Of a stretch of 64,000 nt of DNA, positions 48,816 through 57,567 are shown one piece after another. How positions within the stretch are numbered: position 1 is the first letter of the stretch; each line of letters begins with the position of its first letter. Under the pieces are notes generated by a model. It did not search any database, had not been told where the DNA came from, and saw nothing but the letters and a program-made list of their open reading frames with translations. The stretch covers positions 1 to 64,000 of the forward strand of contig CAVGXR010000061.1 in assembly GCA_963633225.1 (NCBI GenBank), in the 5' to 3' direction. The position numbers were made by a program, and so were the translations under genes. The DNA comes from F23-B02 sp963633225 (GTDB taxonomy: Bacteria > Bacillota > Clostridia > Oscillospirales > Oscillospiraceae).

Positions 48816-49997
48816 TTATATAACGCCGTTTTTCTCAAGCTCGGCTATCTGCTCATCGCTGTAGCCGATCGCTCTGAGGTATTCCGCGTTATGCTCGCCC
48901 TTTCTGGGCGGGAAGAGCTCCTTGCGTGCCGGTGTCTCTGACAGCTTCACCGCCGAGCCTATCATTTTAACGCTGCCGTAACAGCCTGCGGGGTCGGTCA
49001 TCTCATAAACCATGTCGCGTGCGAGCACCTGCGGGTCGGAAAAGACCTCTTCGAGGTTCTTGACCGGTGCCCAGCAGCAGTCGATCCCCGTGAGCTTTTC
49101 GATCCACTCGGCCTGAGTTTTGGACTTGAACATGCTGCGAAGATACGCAAACATCTCGTCCTGCTTTGTCAGATCGCGCTGATAAAGCTTGAATTCCTCC
49201 TTGCCGATCGCATCGCAGAAATTTGCCCACAGGTGCGGCTCTATCGCGCCGATGCTGATGTATCTGCCGTCCGCAGTTTCATAGACCTCATAGCAGGCGT
49301 TCTGCCCGTTGAGGATATTCTCGGCCGCCTTGGGCGAAACGCCCTTGACGAAATAATCGTTTGCAAGAACAGGCAGCCATGACACAGCGCCGTCGAGCAT
49401 GGAGGTATCGACATACTGGCCAACACCGCTGCTCTTAACGCCCATGAGCGCTATGAGTATGCCGATCGCGGCATACAGCGCTCCGCCGCCGATATCGGCG
49501 ATCTGAACGCCCGGTATGGTGGGAGTCTGTCCTTTGCGGGCGGTAAGGCCGAGGATGCCCGCGTAGCTTATATAGTTGAGATCGTGACCCGCTGTGAGGC
49601 GGTACGGGCCGGTCTGGCCGTAGCCGGACAGAGAGCAGTAAACGATCCTCGGGTTTATCGCCTTTATCGTTTCATAGTCAACGCCCAGCTTTTTTACAAC
49701 GCCGGGGCGGTACTGCTCCAGAACGACATCCGCGTCCTTTGCGAGCTTATAGAATATTTCCTTACCCTCATCGCTTTTGAGGTTGAGGGTGATGCTTTTT
49801 TTATTGCGGTTGACCTGAAAGAAGGCTCCGCCCGTGTCGCCGATCTTGGGAACGCCGCCTCGAAAGAGGTCGCCGCCCTTGACGGATTCGACTTTTATGA
49901 CCTCCGCGCCGAAATCGGCGAGGATCATGGAGCAGAACGGACCCGGGAGCATCGTGCTCAGGTCAAGTATTTTTATGCCTTCAAGCGGTAGAGCCAT
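48816..49997 (-). CDS. Family III CoA-transferase superfamily, alpha-methylacyl-CoA racemase-like
   Basis: 393 residues. Besides the family fold (MALPLEGIKILDLSTMLPGP), it has AGHDLNYISYAGIL with His138 and PGVQIADIGGGALYA with Asp168. The 30-residue spacing and motifs equal His126/Asp156 of the characterised alpha-methylacyl-CoA racemase, so epimerisation at C2 of an acyl-CoA is more likely than CoA transfer. This is a family-based inference; Asp168 also lies where transferases have their nucleophile. It precedes the two tandem transferases by 24 bases. Confidence 0.82.
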   Translation of the reverse strand: MALPLEGIKILDLSTMLPGPFCSMILADFGAEVIKVESVKGGDLFRGGVPKIGDTGGAFFQVNRNKKSITLNLKSDEGKEIFYKLAKDADVVLEQYRPGVVKKLGVDYETIKAINPRIVYCSLSGYGQTGPYRLTAGHDLNYISYAGILGLTARKGQTPTIPGVQIADIGGGALYAAIGILIALMGVKSSGVGQYVDTSMLDGAVSWLPVLANDYFVKGVSPKAAENILNGQNACYEVYETADGRYISIGAIEPHLWANFCDAIGKEEFKLYQRDLTKQDEMFAYLRSMFKSKTQAEWIEKLTGIDCCWAPVKNLEEVFSDPQVLARDMVYEMTDPAGCYGSVKMIGSAVKLSETPARKELFPPRKGEHNAEYLRAIGYSDEQIAELEKNGVI

Positions 49998-50031
49998 CAG
50001 AGCACCTCCTTGCTCGTATTAAGTCTGCTGC

Positions 50032-51207
50032 TCACTTTTTCTTGCCGAGGCCGATCGCCTTTGCGATGATGCCGAGCTGTACCTCGGAGGTACCGGCCAT
50101 CAGGCGGTAGTGGCGGGTATCGACGAACTGACGTGCGATGGCGTTCTCGCGCAGGATGCCGGGGCCGCCCCAGATCTGAACGCCGAGGTCGGAGATCTTG
50201 TATGCCAGCTCGCTGGTAGCATACTTTGCGATGGACACCTGAGTGTTGACGCTCTCGCCTGCCATGAACAGCAGCGTCAGGTGCTCGACATAGCTTCTTG
50301 CCTGATCGAGCTCGGCGGCTGCCTTTGCTATCTCAAACTGCCAGTGCTGGTACGAGCCCAGAGGCTTGCCGGCTACAAGGCGCTCGTTTGCGCGCTGCAC
50401 GCACAGCTCAAAGGCGTACTCGGCCATGCCGAGGGTGCCCCACGAGCCCATAAGGCGCTCTTTTTCAAGATGCTGCATGAGGTAGTAGAAGCCGCGGTTT
50501 TCCTCGCCGAGCAGATTCTCCTCGGGAACGACGACATCGCGGAAGATATACTCGGAGGTATCCTGCGAGTTAAGACCTATCTTGTTGAGCAGTCTGCGCT
50601 CGAAGCCCGGTGCGTCGGTGGGGATAATGAGAAGGCTGATGCCCTTGTGGGGCTTTTCGGCATTGGGATTTGTGACGACCGCAACAATGGCGTAATCGGC
50701 GACCATGCCGTTGGAGATATAGATCTTGCCGCCGTTTACGATATAATTGCCCTTACCGTCCTTGACGGCGCTGGTCTCGATATGAGCAAGGTCCGAGCCG
50801 TGGTCGGCCTCGGTCATGCAGATGCAGATGCAGGTATCGCCGGAGGCAACGCCCGGGAGATACTTTTCCTTCTGCGCCTCGGTGCCGTGGGCGTAGATAT
50901 AGGGTGCGACGGTGTCACTGCTCAGGCGGGTCAGAACACCGTTGAGGCCGCGCTTGTTGAGCTCCTCGCCGTACACGATGGAATAGAGCATATCGAGCTC
51001 TCTGCCGCCGTATTTCTTGTCCAGCCACAGGCAGCCGTAGCCTGCGTTGCCGAACTTCTTGAAGGTCTCCTTTCCGACGGAGTGGTTCTTCTCCATGTCC
51101 ATGTAATACGGCGCTATCTCCCTGTCAAGAAATTCGCCGAACTCCTTGCGGAATGCCTCGTGCTCCTCGGTGAAGGGCAGAAGGGACTTTTTAGGTAGGC
51201 TTTGCAT
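50032..51207 (-). CDS. Acyl-CoA dehydrogenase
   Basis: 391-residue FAD enzyme introducing or removing an alpha,beta double bond in an acyl-CoA. CICMTEADHGSDLAHIETSA (about 128-147) is the flavin/substrate signature. The C-terminal motif is LMAGTSEVQ with Ala371 where many members have the catalytic Glu. Glu250 in EKERLMGSWG matches the position of the base in isovaleryl-CoA dehydrogenase, whose motif is also AGTSEV. ATG at 51207 has AAGGAGAG upstream. In an anaerobe such an enzyme may run as an enoyl-CoA reductase with an electron-transfer flavoprotein; no etfAB lies in the window. Confidence 0.92.
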   Translation of the reverse strand: MQSLPKKSLLPFTEEHEAFRKEFGEFLDREIAPYYMDMEKNHSVGKETFKKFGNAGYGCLWLDKKYGGRELDMLYSIVYGEELNKRGLNGVLTRLSSDTVAPYIYAHGTEAQKEKYLPGVASGDTCICICMTEADHGSDLAHIETSAVKDGKGNYIVNGGKIYISNGMVADYAIVAVVTNPNAEKPHKGISLLIIPTDAPGFERRLLNKIGLNSQDTSEYIFRDVVVPEENLLGEENRGFYYLMQHLEKERLMGSWGTLGMAEYAFELCVQRANERLVAGKPLGSYQHWQFEIAKAAAELDQARSYVEHLTLLFMAGESVNTQVSIAKYATSELAYKISDLGVQIWGGPGILRENAIARQFVDTRHYRLMAGTSEVQLGIIAKAIGLGKKK

Positions 51208-51238
51208 TTTTTGCTCTCCTTTCAGATTCTTTATATTT

Positions 51239-52006
51239 TTATTTGTTTCTTTTTTCTCTGTTGAATGCCTTAACGAGCTGCTGATTGCGGTTTTCGATCT
51301 TGATGGCAGCATCGAGGCTGTTTACCGACTCCATCATATTGAGCAGCTGCTTGCTGTATTGCAGCGCCTCCTTTGAGTAGCCGGCAAGCAATCTTGCCTT
51401 TTCCATCGCGGCCTTGTCAAGCTCCGAGAGCGGATAGCAGCCGGATGCGTAGCCGAGGCTCATTGCTTCCTGCGCGAGCATATATCTGCCTGTTAGCAGT
51501 ATATCCCTCGCAGCGCTGTCTCCTATCAGGCGCGGCAGCATATACGCACAGCCGAGGTCTCCGCAGCTCATGCTCATTTTGAGCAGCGGGCAGGAAAACC
51601 TGACATCGAAGGAAATAAGGCGGATATCGGAGGCCATGGTGAGAAAGAAGCCTCCGCCGACAGCGTAGCCGTGCGCAGCGGTAATAACGATCTGCTTTGC
51701 CTCGTGTACTAAAACGATGAGCTCCCTGAGCTCCTCCTGAAAGGCATATGACTTCTCGACGCTGTCGCGGTCGCCTTCGTTCGGGAACAGGCTCGTGAAG
51801 TCCGCTCCCGTGCAGAAGGCTCTCTCGCCCTCGCCGCGGATGATGAGCACCTTTGTCTCATCATCCGCTTTGAGAAGCCTGAAGAAGTGCAGCATATCGT
51901 TGAATACCTCGCGTGACCACGAGTTGAGCTTTTCGGGCCGGATAAAGCTCATTACCGCTATGCCCGGCTCGGGAAGCTCCACCCGAATATGCTCATAATC
52001 GTACAT
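51239..52006 (-). CDS. Crotonase-family enoyl-CoA hydratase/isomerase-like protein
   Basis: 255 residues. The oxyanion-hole segments are present: FCTGADF (about 64-70) and ITAAHGYAVGGG (about 108-119). The two hydratase glutamates are not: by alignment with rat crotonase, Glu144 becomes Leu141 (SCPLLK) and Glu164 becomes Asp168 (AARDIL). Asp150 in SCGDLG is a possible alternative acid/base, as in some isomerases. So a reaction other than simple hydration is likely. It starts 7 bases after the transporter stop. Confidence 0.85.
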   Translation of the reverse strand: MYDYEHIRVELPEPGIAVMSFIRPEKLNSWSREVFNDMLHFFRLLKADDETKVLIIRGEGERAFCTGADFTSLFPNEGDRDSVEKSYAFQEELRELIVLVHEAKQIVITAAHGYAVGGGFFLTMASDIRLISFDVRFSCPLLKMSMSCGDLGCAYMLPRLIGDSAARDILLTGRYMLAQEAMSLGYASGCYPLSELDKAAMEKARLLAGYSKEALQYSKQLLNMMESVNSLDAAIKIENRNQQLVKAFNREKRNK

Positions 52007-52013
52007 ACTCTGA

Positions 52014-53408
52014 TCACAGGAGGCCGAGTGCCATCCAGAGAGGTACGCTGCAGGTCATTGCGATGAGGTTGATTATGCAGTATGCATACGAGCCCTTGGA
52101 TGCGGTCGCAAAGTCGAGGGATGGATCGCACATCTTGATAAGGCCTGCGGATGCGGGGTTCTGGTAAGCGACGTTCCAGCAGGTGCCGGATACCCATGAG
52201 GTGAATACAAGGACGAAGATATTGATGCCGTGCGCCTCAAGCAAAGAGCCGAAGATAGCTATCATGACTGCCATGCAGCACGACTGGGATACGATGACAA
52301 AGCGCAGCAGATAGGTGATGATGCACAGGCAGGGAATGAAGATCCAGGGACTGCTCATGATGGGAGCGAGGATGGGGCCGAGGATACCGGCCAGCCATGT
52401 GCTGACACCGAGGGATGCCATGAGACCCGCAACGGAGAGAACGCCGCCGACGAAGATCGTGATAGTCCACATGCCCTTTGCGCCGACCTCGGGAGGAGTG
52501 ATCAGGCCGCAGGCAATGAAGGCAACGTCCGCAAGGATGGCGACCATACCGGCATCGATCTTGTGGGTGGACTGGGTGAGCCAGAGTATCAGGGCTGCCA
52601 GAACGATGATGATACCCTGCTTCTCCTTGGTGCTGAGCTTGCCGAGAGCCTTGTAGGACTCCTTGATAAATTCAACGTTTGCGGCCTTCTGGGTGTCGGT
52701 GGGCTTGCAGAAAACAAGGCAGAACACATAGACGAGAACTATGCAGACCACATACCATACGCAGGCGCGGATGAACCACTGTCCCCATGAAACGCTTTCG
52801 CCGACGAAGCCGAGCATAAGCGCAACGTAGACCGAGCCGGATACGAAGGCCATGCCGAGCTGGTTGGTGCCCATGAAGTTTGCAAACCACAGGCCGAGGG
52901 ACTGCTTGGAGTTGCGCTCTGCGCCGGAGGCCTCACATACCTGATTGACAAAGGGAGCCATCATGGAGGTCTTTGCGGTGGACGACGGGATGATGGGGCT
53001 CATGATAACGCCGGAAAGGAGCATTGCAGTGACCTGCCCTGCGTAGGTTCCCGGGAAGCGAGTCAGCACCCACAGAGCAAGGCGCTTCATGAAGCCGCTG
53101 TTGTTGATGCCTATCGACATGATGAACACGCCGATGCACAGCCATACGGTGCTGGATGCAAAGTTGGAGGTCACTTCCGCGACGGTCGCAACCTTAAGCG
53201 CAACGAGCACGGCCATCGTGCACAATACTGCCGCCCAGTCGGGAACGGCGCGGGAAATGATAAGTACGAGCATGAATACGAAGCAGCCGAGATACTGCCA
53301 CGCCGCACGGCTCATCGCCTCTGTCTCTGCGGGGAGATATGCTATGAGCACAAGTGCCGCTATTGCGAGCACAAATCCAAGAAGCGTTCTTTTTGTGTTC
53401 TTTGACAT
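52014..53408 (-). CDS. DASS (SLC13-type) anion transporter
   Basis: 464-residue membrane protein with about twelve hydrophobic helices, of the divalent-anion:Na+ symporter group that carries dicarboxylates and other organic anions. Characteristic sites: SPIIPSSTAKTSMMAPFV (about 136-153) resembling the SNT/SST Na+ site of the first half, and a matching region late in the protein (SWVSGTCWNVAYQNPASAGL, about 410). It implies that the pathway's substrate is an organic anion taken up from outside. AAGGAG before the ATG; it sits between the ligase and crotonase genes. Confidence 0.85.
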   Translation of the reverse strand: MSKNTKRTLLGFVLAIAALVLIAYLPAETEAMSRAAWQYLGCFVFMLVLIISRAVPDWAAVLCTMAVLVALKVATVAEVTSNFASSTVWLCIGVFIMSIGINNSGFMKRLALWVLTRFPGTYAGQVTAMLLSGVIMSPIIPSSTAKTSMMAPFVNQVCEASGAERNSKQSLGLWFANFMGTNQLGMAFVSGSVYVALMLGFVGESVSWGQWFIRACVWYVVCIVLVYVFCLVFCKPTDTQKAANVEFIKESYKALGKLSTKEKQGIIIVLAALILWLTQSTHKIDAGMVAILADVAFIACGLITPPEVGAKGMWTITIFVGGVLSVAGLMASLGVSTWLAGILGPILAPIMSSPWIFIPCLCIITYLLRFVIVSQSCCMAVMIAIFGSLLEAHGINIFVLVFTSWVSGTCWNVAYQNPASAGLIKMCDPSLDFATASKGSYAYCIINLIAMTCSVPLWMALGLL

Positions 53409-53462
53409 TTTGATCTTCTCCTTTGTTTATTTATTAATTAACATTCACAGCTTAATAAATAC

Positions 53463-55136
53463 TTAGTTTTTCTGTCCGTCGAACGCATGTTCAAGATACA
53501 TTCTCTTGACTGTTTTTCTGTCGGGCTTTCTGTTTTTGGTCTTTGGGAGCATATCCATGACGTAATATTCCTTCGGTACCTTGAAGCGCGAGAGCTTTTC
53601 GCGGCACACCCTCTCTACCTCATTCAGATCGACCGTTTTGCCGGTGACCGGCTGGACAAATATCGCCGGTACCTCGCCGCGGCGCTCGTCAGGCACGCCG
53701 ATGGCTATTGCATCCGCAACGTTCTCCGCCGTTATTGCAACGGCCTCAAGCTCGCTGGGAAAGACATTGAATCCGCCCGTTATGATCAGGTCCTTCTTCC
53801 TGTCGCAGATTATCAGGAAGCCCTCCTCGTCTATGCGGCCGATATCGCCGGTGTAGAGCCAGCCATTACGCAGCATTTTTGCCGTTTCCTCGGGATTGTT
53901 CCAGTACTCATGCATGACGCACTCGCCGCGGCAGATTATCTCGCCTGTCTGCCCGTCCTCTACGACCTCCGTGCCGGTCTCCTGATCGACGATGAGGTAT
54001 TCGATGTTGGGGTTTACAACGCCGACAGTGCCGACCTTGCGGTGGTCATGCCCGTTTATGGTTATGGTGTTGACCGTTTCGGTCATGCCGTAGCCCTCGG
54101 TGATGACGGCTCCCGTGAGCTCCTCGACGCGCTTTATAACATCGACAGGCAGCGGCGCAGAGCCGCAGGTTATGACCTTGAGCGAGCTGATGTCATACTT
54201 CTGATACTCCTCGTGCGAAGCGATCAGCTTCATCCACAGAGGAACGGAGGGCCAGACCGTCGGACGGTATTCTTCAATGACCCTGAGTATCTCGTCAAGG
54301 CACTCGGCAAAGAATATCGTGCCGCCCATGGTCAGGTTCACAACGATGCCCTGACCGAAGCCGAAGGCATGGGACATTCCCAGTGCAATGATGACCATGT
54401 AGTTTTCATAGTCGTTATCGTTGAGGAAGGGCCGGAAATACTGGACCTGCGCCATTGCCTTTGCGACAAATGCGTGATTTGTCTGGCAGCAGCCCTTTAA
54501 AACGCCGGTGGTGCCGCCGGTGTACTGCAATATTGCAATATCCTCGGGCGCTATCCTGATGTCCGGCTCGGATGCGTCGTCGGAGATGATGCTGTCCCAT
54601 GCCTCGAGCCCGTCCCAGCGGTTTTCCTTTTCCAGCGCGGGACAGAACACCATGTGCCCGACCCCTGCCCTGTCATCCTTCAGCGCCTGAACGACCGCAT
54701 CTGCGCCGTCCGAGTCGGTAATGACCATCTTCGGTGTGCAGTCCTTTATTCTGCGTATGACCTCATCGGCGGTGGAACGGGGATTGGTATTTACCATTAT
54801 GATGCCGGTTTTGAAACAGGCATGTGCCAGTGCAACGAACTCAAAGCCGTTGGAAACATAGGTTATGACCCTGTCGCCCTTCTCAAGTCCGCTTTTAAGA
54901 AAGCCGTTTGCAATCCTTGCTGCAAGCATGTTGCACTCGACATAGCTCATCTTCGCGCCATGGCTGATAACATAGGTTTTGTCGGGATGTTCGCTTACTC
55001 TTTCGAGGAACAGCTCCTTGCAGGAGACATCGGGGATCGGAAAATCGTAGACCACGCAGGGATCCTTGATCCTGTCCCACTTTTTCCTGTATCTGACCAG
55101 TGCCTCCTCGAAGTTTTTGTTTTGCAGCTGATTCAT
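53463..55136 (-). CDS. Acyl-CoA ligase (AMP-forming)
   Basis: 557-residue ANL-superfamily enzyme that would activate the imported acid to its CoA ester. Motifs: LQYTGGTTGVLKGCCQTN (A3 phosphate loop, about 213-230), EGYGMTETVNT (A5, about 359), YTGDIGRIDEEGFL (A7, about 441), DLIITGGFNVFPSELEA (A8 hinge, about 464-480) and KTKNRKPDRKT with the catalytic Lys near the C-terminus. Compared with CaiC and medium-chain ligases the acid is not predictable. GAGGAT before the ATG. Confidence 0.9.
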   Translation of the reverse strand: MNQLQNKNFEEALVRYRKKWDRIKDPCVVYDFPIPDVSCKELFLERVSEHPDKTYVISHGAKMSYVECNMLAARIANGFLKSGLEKGDRVITYVSNGFEFVALAHACFKTGIIMVNTNPRSTADEVIRRIKDCTPKMVITDSDGADAVVQALKDDRAGVGHMVFCPALEKENRWDGLEAWDSIISDDASEPDIRIAPEDIAILQYTGGTTGVLKGCCQTNHAFVAKAMAQVQYFRPFLNDNDYENYMVIIALGMSHAFGFGQGIVVNLTMGGTIFFAECLDEILRVIEEYRPTVWPSVPLWMKLIASHEEYQKYDISSLKVITCGSAPLPVDVIKRVEELTGAVITEGYGMTETVNTITINGHDHRKVGTVGVVNPNIEYLIVDQETGTEVVEDGQTGEIICRGECVMHEYWNNPEETAKMLRNGWLYTGDIGRIDEEGFLIICDRKKDLIITGGFNVFPSELEAVAITAENVADAIAIGVPDERRGEVPAIFVQPVTGKTVDLNEVERVCREKLSRFKVPKEYYVMDMLPKTKNRKPDRKTVKRMYLEHAFDGQKN

Positions 55137-55247
55137 TCTGATTATCCTCTAAGCTTTTCAGGCTTTACGTTCTTTCCCTCCCCTGCCTCGCCGAACTGCC
55201 GAATTTCAATGAACCGGCAGCCCGGGAAGGAAGGGGGAAGGAGGACG

Positions 55248-55290
55248 CTTGAACCGTTTTTTGTGCGGCGCTGCGCCGCAGCGGTTCAGG
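55248..55290 (-). repeat. Hairpin between the flavoprotein and ligase genes
   Basis: Outer arms TGAACCG/CGGTTCA and inner GCGGCG/CGCCGC; no T-run in the minus-strand direction. Lies in a 159-base gap of the catabolic operon that otherwise holds nothing recognisable. Confidence 0.5.
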
Positions 55291-55295
55291 CTGAT

Positions 55296-57329
55296 TTATA
55301 TGCTTGCGGCCAATTTATAGGCAGATTCGACCGCATCCGGGATTCTTGCTACCTTTACGGCATCGCCGATGCAGTCAACGTTTTTGACCTTTCCGACGAG
55401 CTGCTCGTACATATCGTTATTGGGCTTTGCGCCTGCCGCTATGACAACGGTGTCAGCCGGCAGAGTCTGGCGGCCCTCTTCGTTTTCGACAACGACACCT
55501 TCTTTTGTTATCTCAATGACCTTCGTCTCCTTGAGCATCTTGGTGCCCAGCTGCTTGGTGCGTGCAATTATCGACCAGCGGCTGCCGGGGTTGATGTCGG
55601 GAGCAAACTTCTTGCCCATCTCGACGATCGCAACATTGTGAACACCGTGGTTGAGCAGCTGCTGGAGCTTCTCATAGGGCTCGGTCTTGTATATCATCAT
55701 GAATCTCAGTTCATCGGCCGTGAGGGTTCCGATCTCGCCTATATACATTGCGACCTCAACGCCGACATCTCCGCCGCCGACGACGACAACATTCTTGCCG
55801 AGCTCTGCCTTGCCCTCGAACACGTCCCATGCATGAACGACTGGAACGCCGGGATCTCTGGGGATGGGAGGAATGGAGGCCTTTGAGCCGCAGGCGAGTA
55901 CGATGCGGTCATAATCCTTGGAGGCTGCGATTATATCCTCTGCTGTTGCCTCCTTGTTGAGGATTATCTCAACTCCCAGCTCGCGGCAGGTCCTTTCGAG
56001 CCATTGGCCGAAGTAGCGGATATCGTAGCGGCGCGGAGGAGTTGCGGCATACAGCGAAAGACCGATGGTGCGGCTGCGCTTTTCCCAGATGGTGACCTTG
56101 TGGCCGCGCAGCGCAGCGACGCGGGCAAATTCCATACCAGAGGGGCCTGCACCGATGACGAGGATCTTTTCGGGATTCTCGCTCTTCTTTTCGGTCGGCA
56201 TGAGGCCGTTTTCGTCCTCAAGCTCCTGCTCGCGGTTGCACTCGTAGTTGCCGATGCAGCCGATGGGCTTGCTTATCATCGCCATGTCCAGGCACTTTGC
56301 GTTGCAGCCTACGCAGGGACGGATATCGGAGGCCTTGCCCGCTATTGCCTTGTTGACAACGTCGGGGTCTGCCAGGAAGGGGCGGCCCATTACGACGGCA
56401 TCGAAGTCGCCGCGATCGACAAGCTCCTCCGCCTTTTCGATATTCATGCGCATACCCTGTGCCACGGGAGCCTTTACACGCGCCTTGATCTGGCGGCCAA
56501 GATATGCCCATGCACCGTGGGGGACCTCCATGGTGATAAGGGGCACTGCCGACTCATGCCAGCCTGCGGTGATGGAGAAGCCGTCAACATAGCCGGTCTT
56601 GTCCAGCAGCTCGCATATCTCCGCTATGTCGTCGCCGTTGCAGCCGCCGTCCATGAAGTCGCTGCCGCTGACGCGCAGCGAGATGGGGTAATCGGGGCCG
56701 ACTGCCGCACGCATACCCTCAAGCGTCTCGACCATGAAGCGGCAGCGGTTTTCCAGCGAGCCGCCGTATTCGTCGGTGCGGTGGTTGGTCAGCGGAGAGA
56801 AGAACTGTCCGTACAGGTAGCCGGAGTTGGTCTCGATCTCAATGCCGTCAAATCCGGCCTTCTTTGCGATGACCGCCGACTCTGCCTGCCACTGAACGAA
56901 CTCCTTGATCTCCTCAACGGTGAGCTCCTTGGGCATTTCGAAGTGAGTGAATCTGCCGGGGATGGGAGACGGAGCCACAGCCTGCTCGCCCTGAATGCTT
57001 GCGCGGTTTGCGCATCTGCCGCGATGCATGAGCTGTGCAAACACCTTGCTGCCGCCCTCGTGTATGGCATCTGTGAGCTTTTTGAGCGAGGGGATGTATT
57101 TCTCGTCGGTGAGCATCGCTCCGTGATTGGGGTTATAGCGCAGCTTATCCCACTGCATATTTGCGAAAATGATCAGTCCCACTCCGCCCAGTGCACGGCG
57201 TCTGTAAAACTCAACAACATCGTCCATTATGAAGCCCTCAACGGTGTGGCCAACGCTCATCGGCGACATGATCACCCTGTTTTTGAGCTCAAGCTTGTTG
57301 ACCGTGAAAGGCGTATAAAGTCTTTTCAT
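55296..57329 (-). CDS. Old-Yellow-Enzyme-type NADH:flavin oxidoreductase (2-enoate reductase/BaiCD-like)
   Basis: 677 residues: FMN TIM barrel (about 1-335), a 4Fe-4S cluster site Cys339-X2-Cys342-X3-Cys346-X11-Cys358, and an FAD/NAD(P)-binding part beginning KILVIGAGPSGMEFARVAAL (about 384-403) with a second GGGDVGVE near 525. The length and order match 2-enoate reductase, 2,4-dienoyl-CoA reductase and bile-acid BaiCD/BaiH. The substrate-binding pair usually written HGAHGYL reads ETNSGYL (166-172): both His are replaced (Glu166, Ser169), while Tyr171 is kept. First gene of the operon, with AGGAGG and a sigma-54 promoter 94 bases upstream. Confidence 0.92.
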   Translation of the reverse strand: MKRLYTPFTVNKLELKNRVIMSPMSVGHTVEGFIMDDVVEFYRRRALGGVGLIIFANMQWDKLRYNPNHGAMLTDEKYIPSLKKLTDAIHEGGSKVFAQLMHRGRCANRASIQGEQAVAPSPIPGRFTHFEMPKELTVEEIKEFVQWQAESAVIAKKAGFDGIEIETNSGYLYGQFFSPLTNHRTDEYGGSLENRCRFMVETLEGMRAAVGPDYPISLRVSGSDFMDGGCNGDDIAEICELLDKTGYVDGFSITAGWHESAVPLITMEVPHGAWAYLGRQIKARVKAPVAQGMRMNIEKAEELVDRGDFDAVVMGRPFLADPDVVNKAIAGKASDIRPCVGCNAKCLDMAMISKPIGCIGNYECNREQELEDENGLMPTEKKSENPEKILVIGAGPSGMEFARVAALRGHKVTIWEKRSRTIGLSLYAATPPRRYDIRYFGQWLERTCRELGVEIILNKEATAEDIIAASKDYDRIVLACGSKASIPPIPRDPGVPVVHAWDVFEGKAELGKNVVVVGGGDVGVEVAMYIGEIGTLTADELRFMMIYKTEPYEKLQQLLNHGVHNVAIVEMGKKFAPDINPGSRWSIIARTKQLGTKMLKETKVIEITKEGVVVENEEGRQTLPADTVVIAAGAKPNNDMYEQLVGKVKNVDCIGDAVKVARIPDAVESAYKLAASI

Positions 57330-57422
57330 GATAACCTCCTAATTACTTAACCGGAGTTCAGCATCGATTATCCCGGCCGGGGAACTGATCGTGCCGGTTA
57401 ATTTTGTGACACTCTTACTTAG

Positions 57423-57438
57423 TGCAAATATCGTGCCA
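57423..57438 (-). promoter_or_regulatory. Sigma-54 (-24/-12) promoter of the catabolic operon
   Basis: On the minus strand the sequence TGGCACGATATTTGCA matches the sigma-54 consensus TGGCACG-N4-TTGCW at every fixed position. The start of transcription would be near 57411, about 80 bases before the ATG of the flavoprotein gene. The terminator of the activator gene lies just upstream of it. Confidence 0.92.
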
Positions 57439-57510
57439 AGTCTCCGGCGACGATGATGTATAATTTTAAAATCAGCTGTCACGACCATTTTAAATTTATG
57501 TCTAAAAGGA

Positions 57511-57546
57511 AAAAGCCGGCCGTCTGTTTTTCAGGCGGCTGGCTTT
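57511..57546 (-). terminator. Terminator of the sigma-54 activator gene
   Basis: 13-base arms (57514-57526, 57532-57544) with two G-T pairs and a 5-base loop, followed on the minus strand by TTTCCTTTTAG. Confidence 0.85.
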
Positions 57547-57567
57547 ATCTACTATTTTATGTTTTCC

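Noticed and set aside
44912..57329. Bile acid inducible (bai) operon
   Set aside because: The flavoprotein, ligase and CoA-transferases are bai-like, but there is no BaiE dehydratase, no BaiA dehydrogenase and no BaiG-type transporter, and the operon has acyl-CoA dehydrogenase, crotonase and sigma-54 control, which bai lacks.
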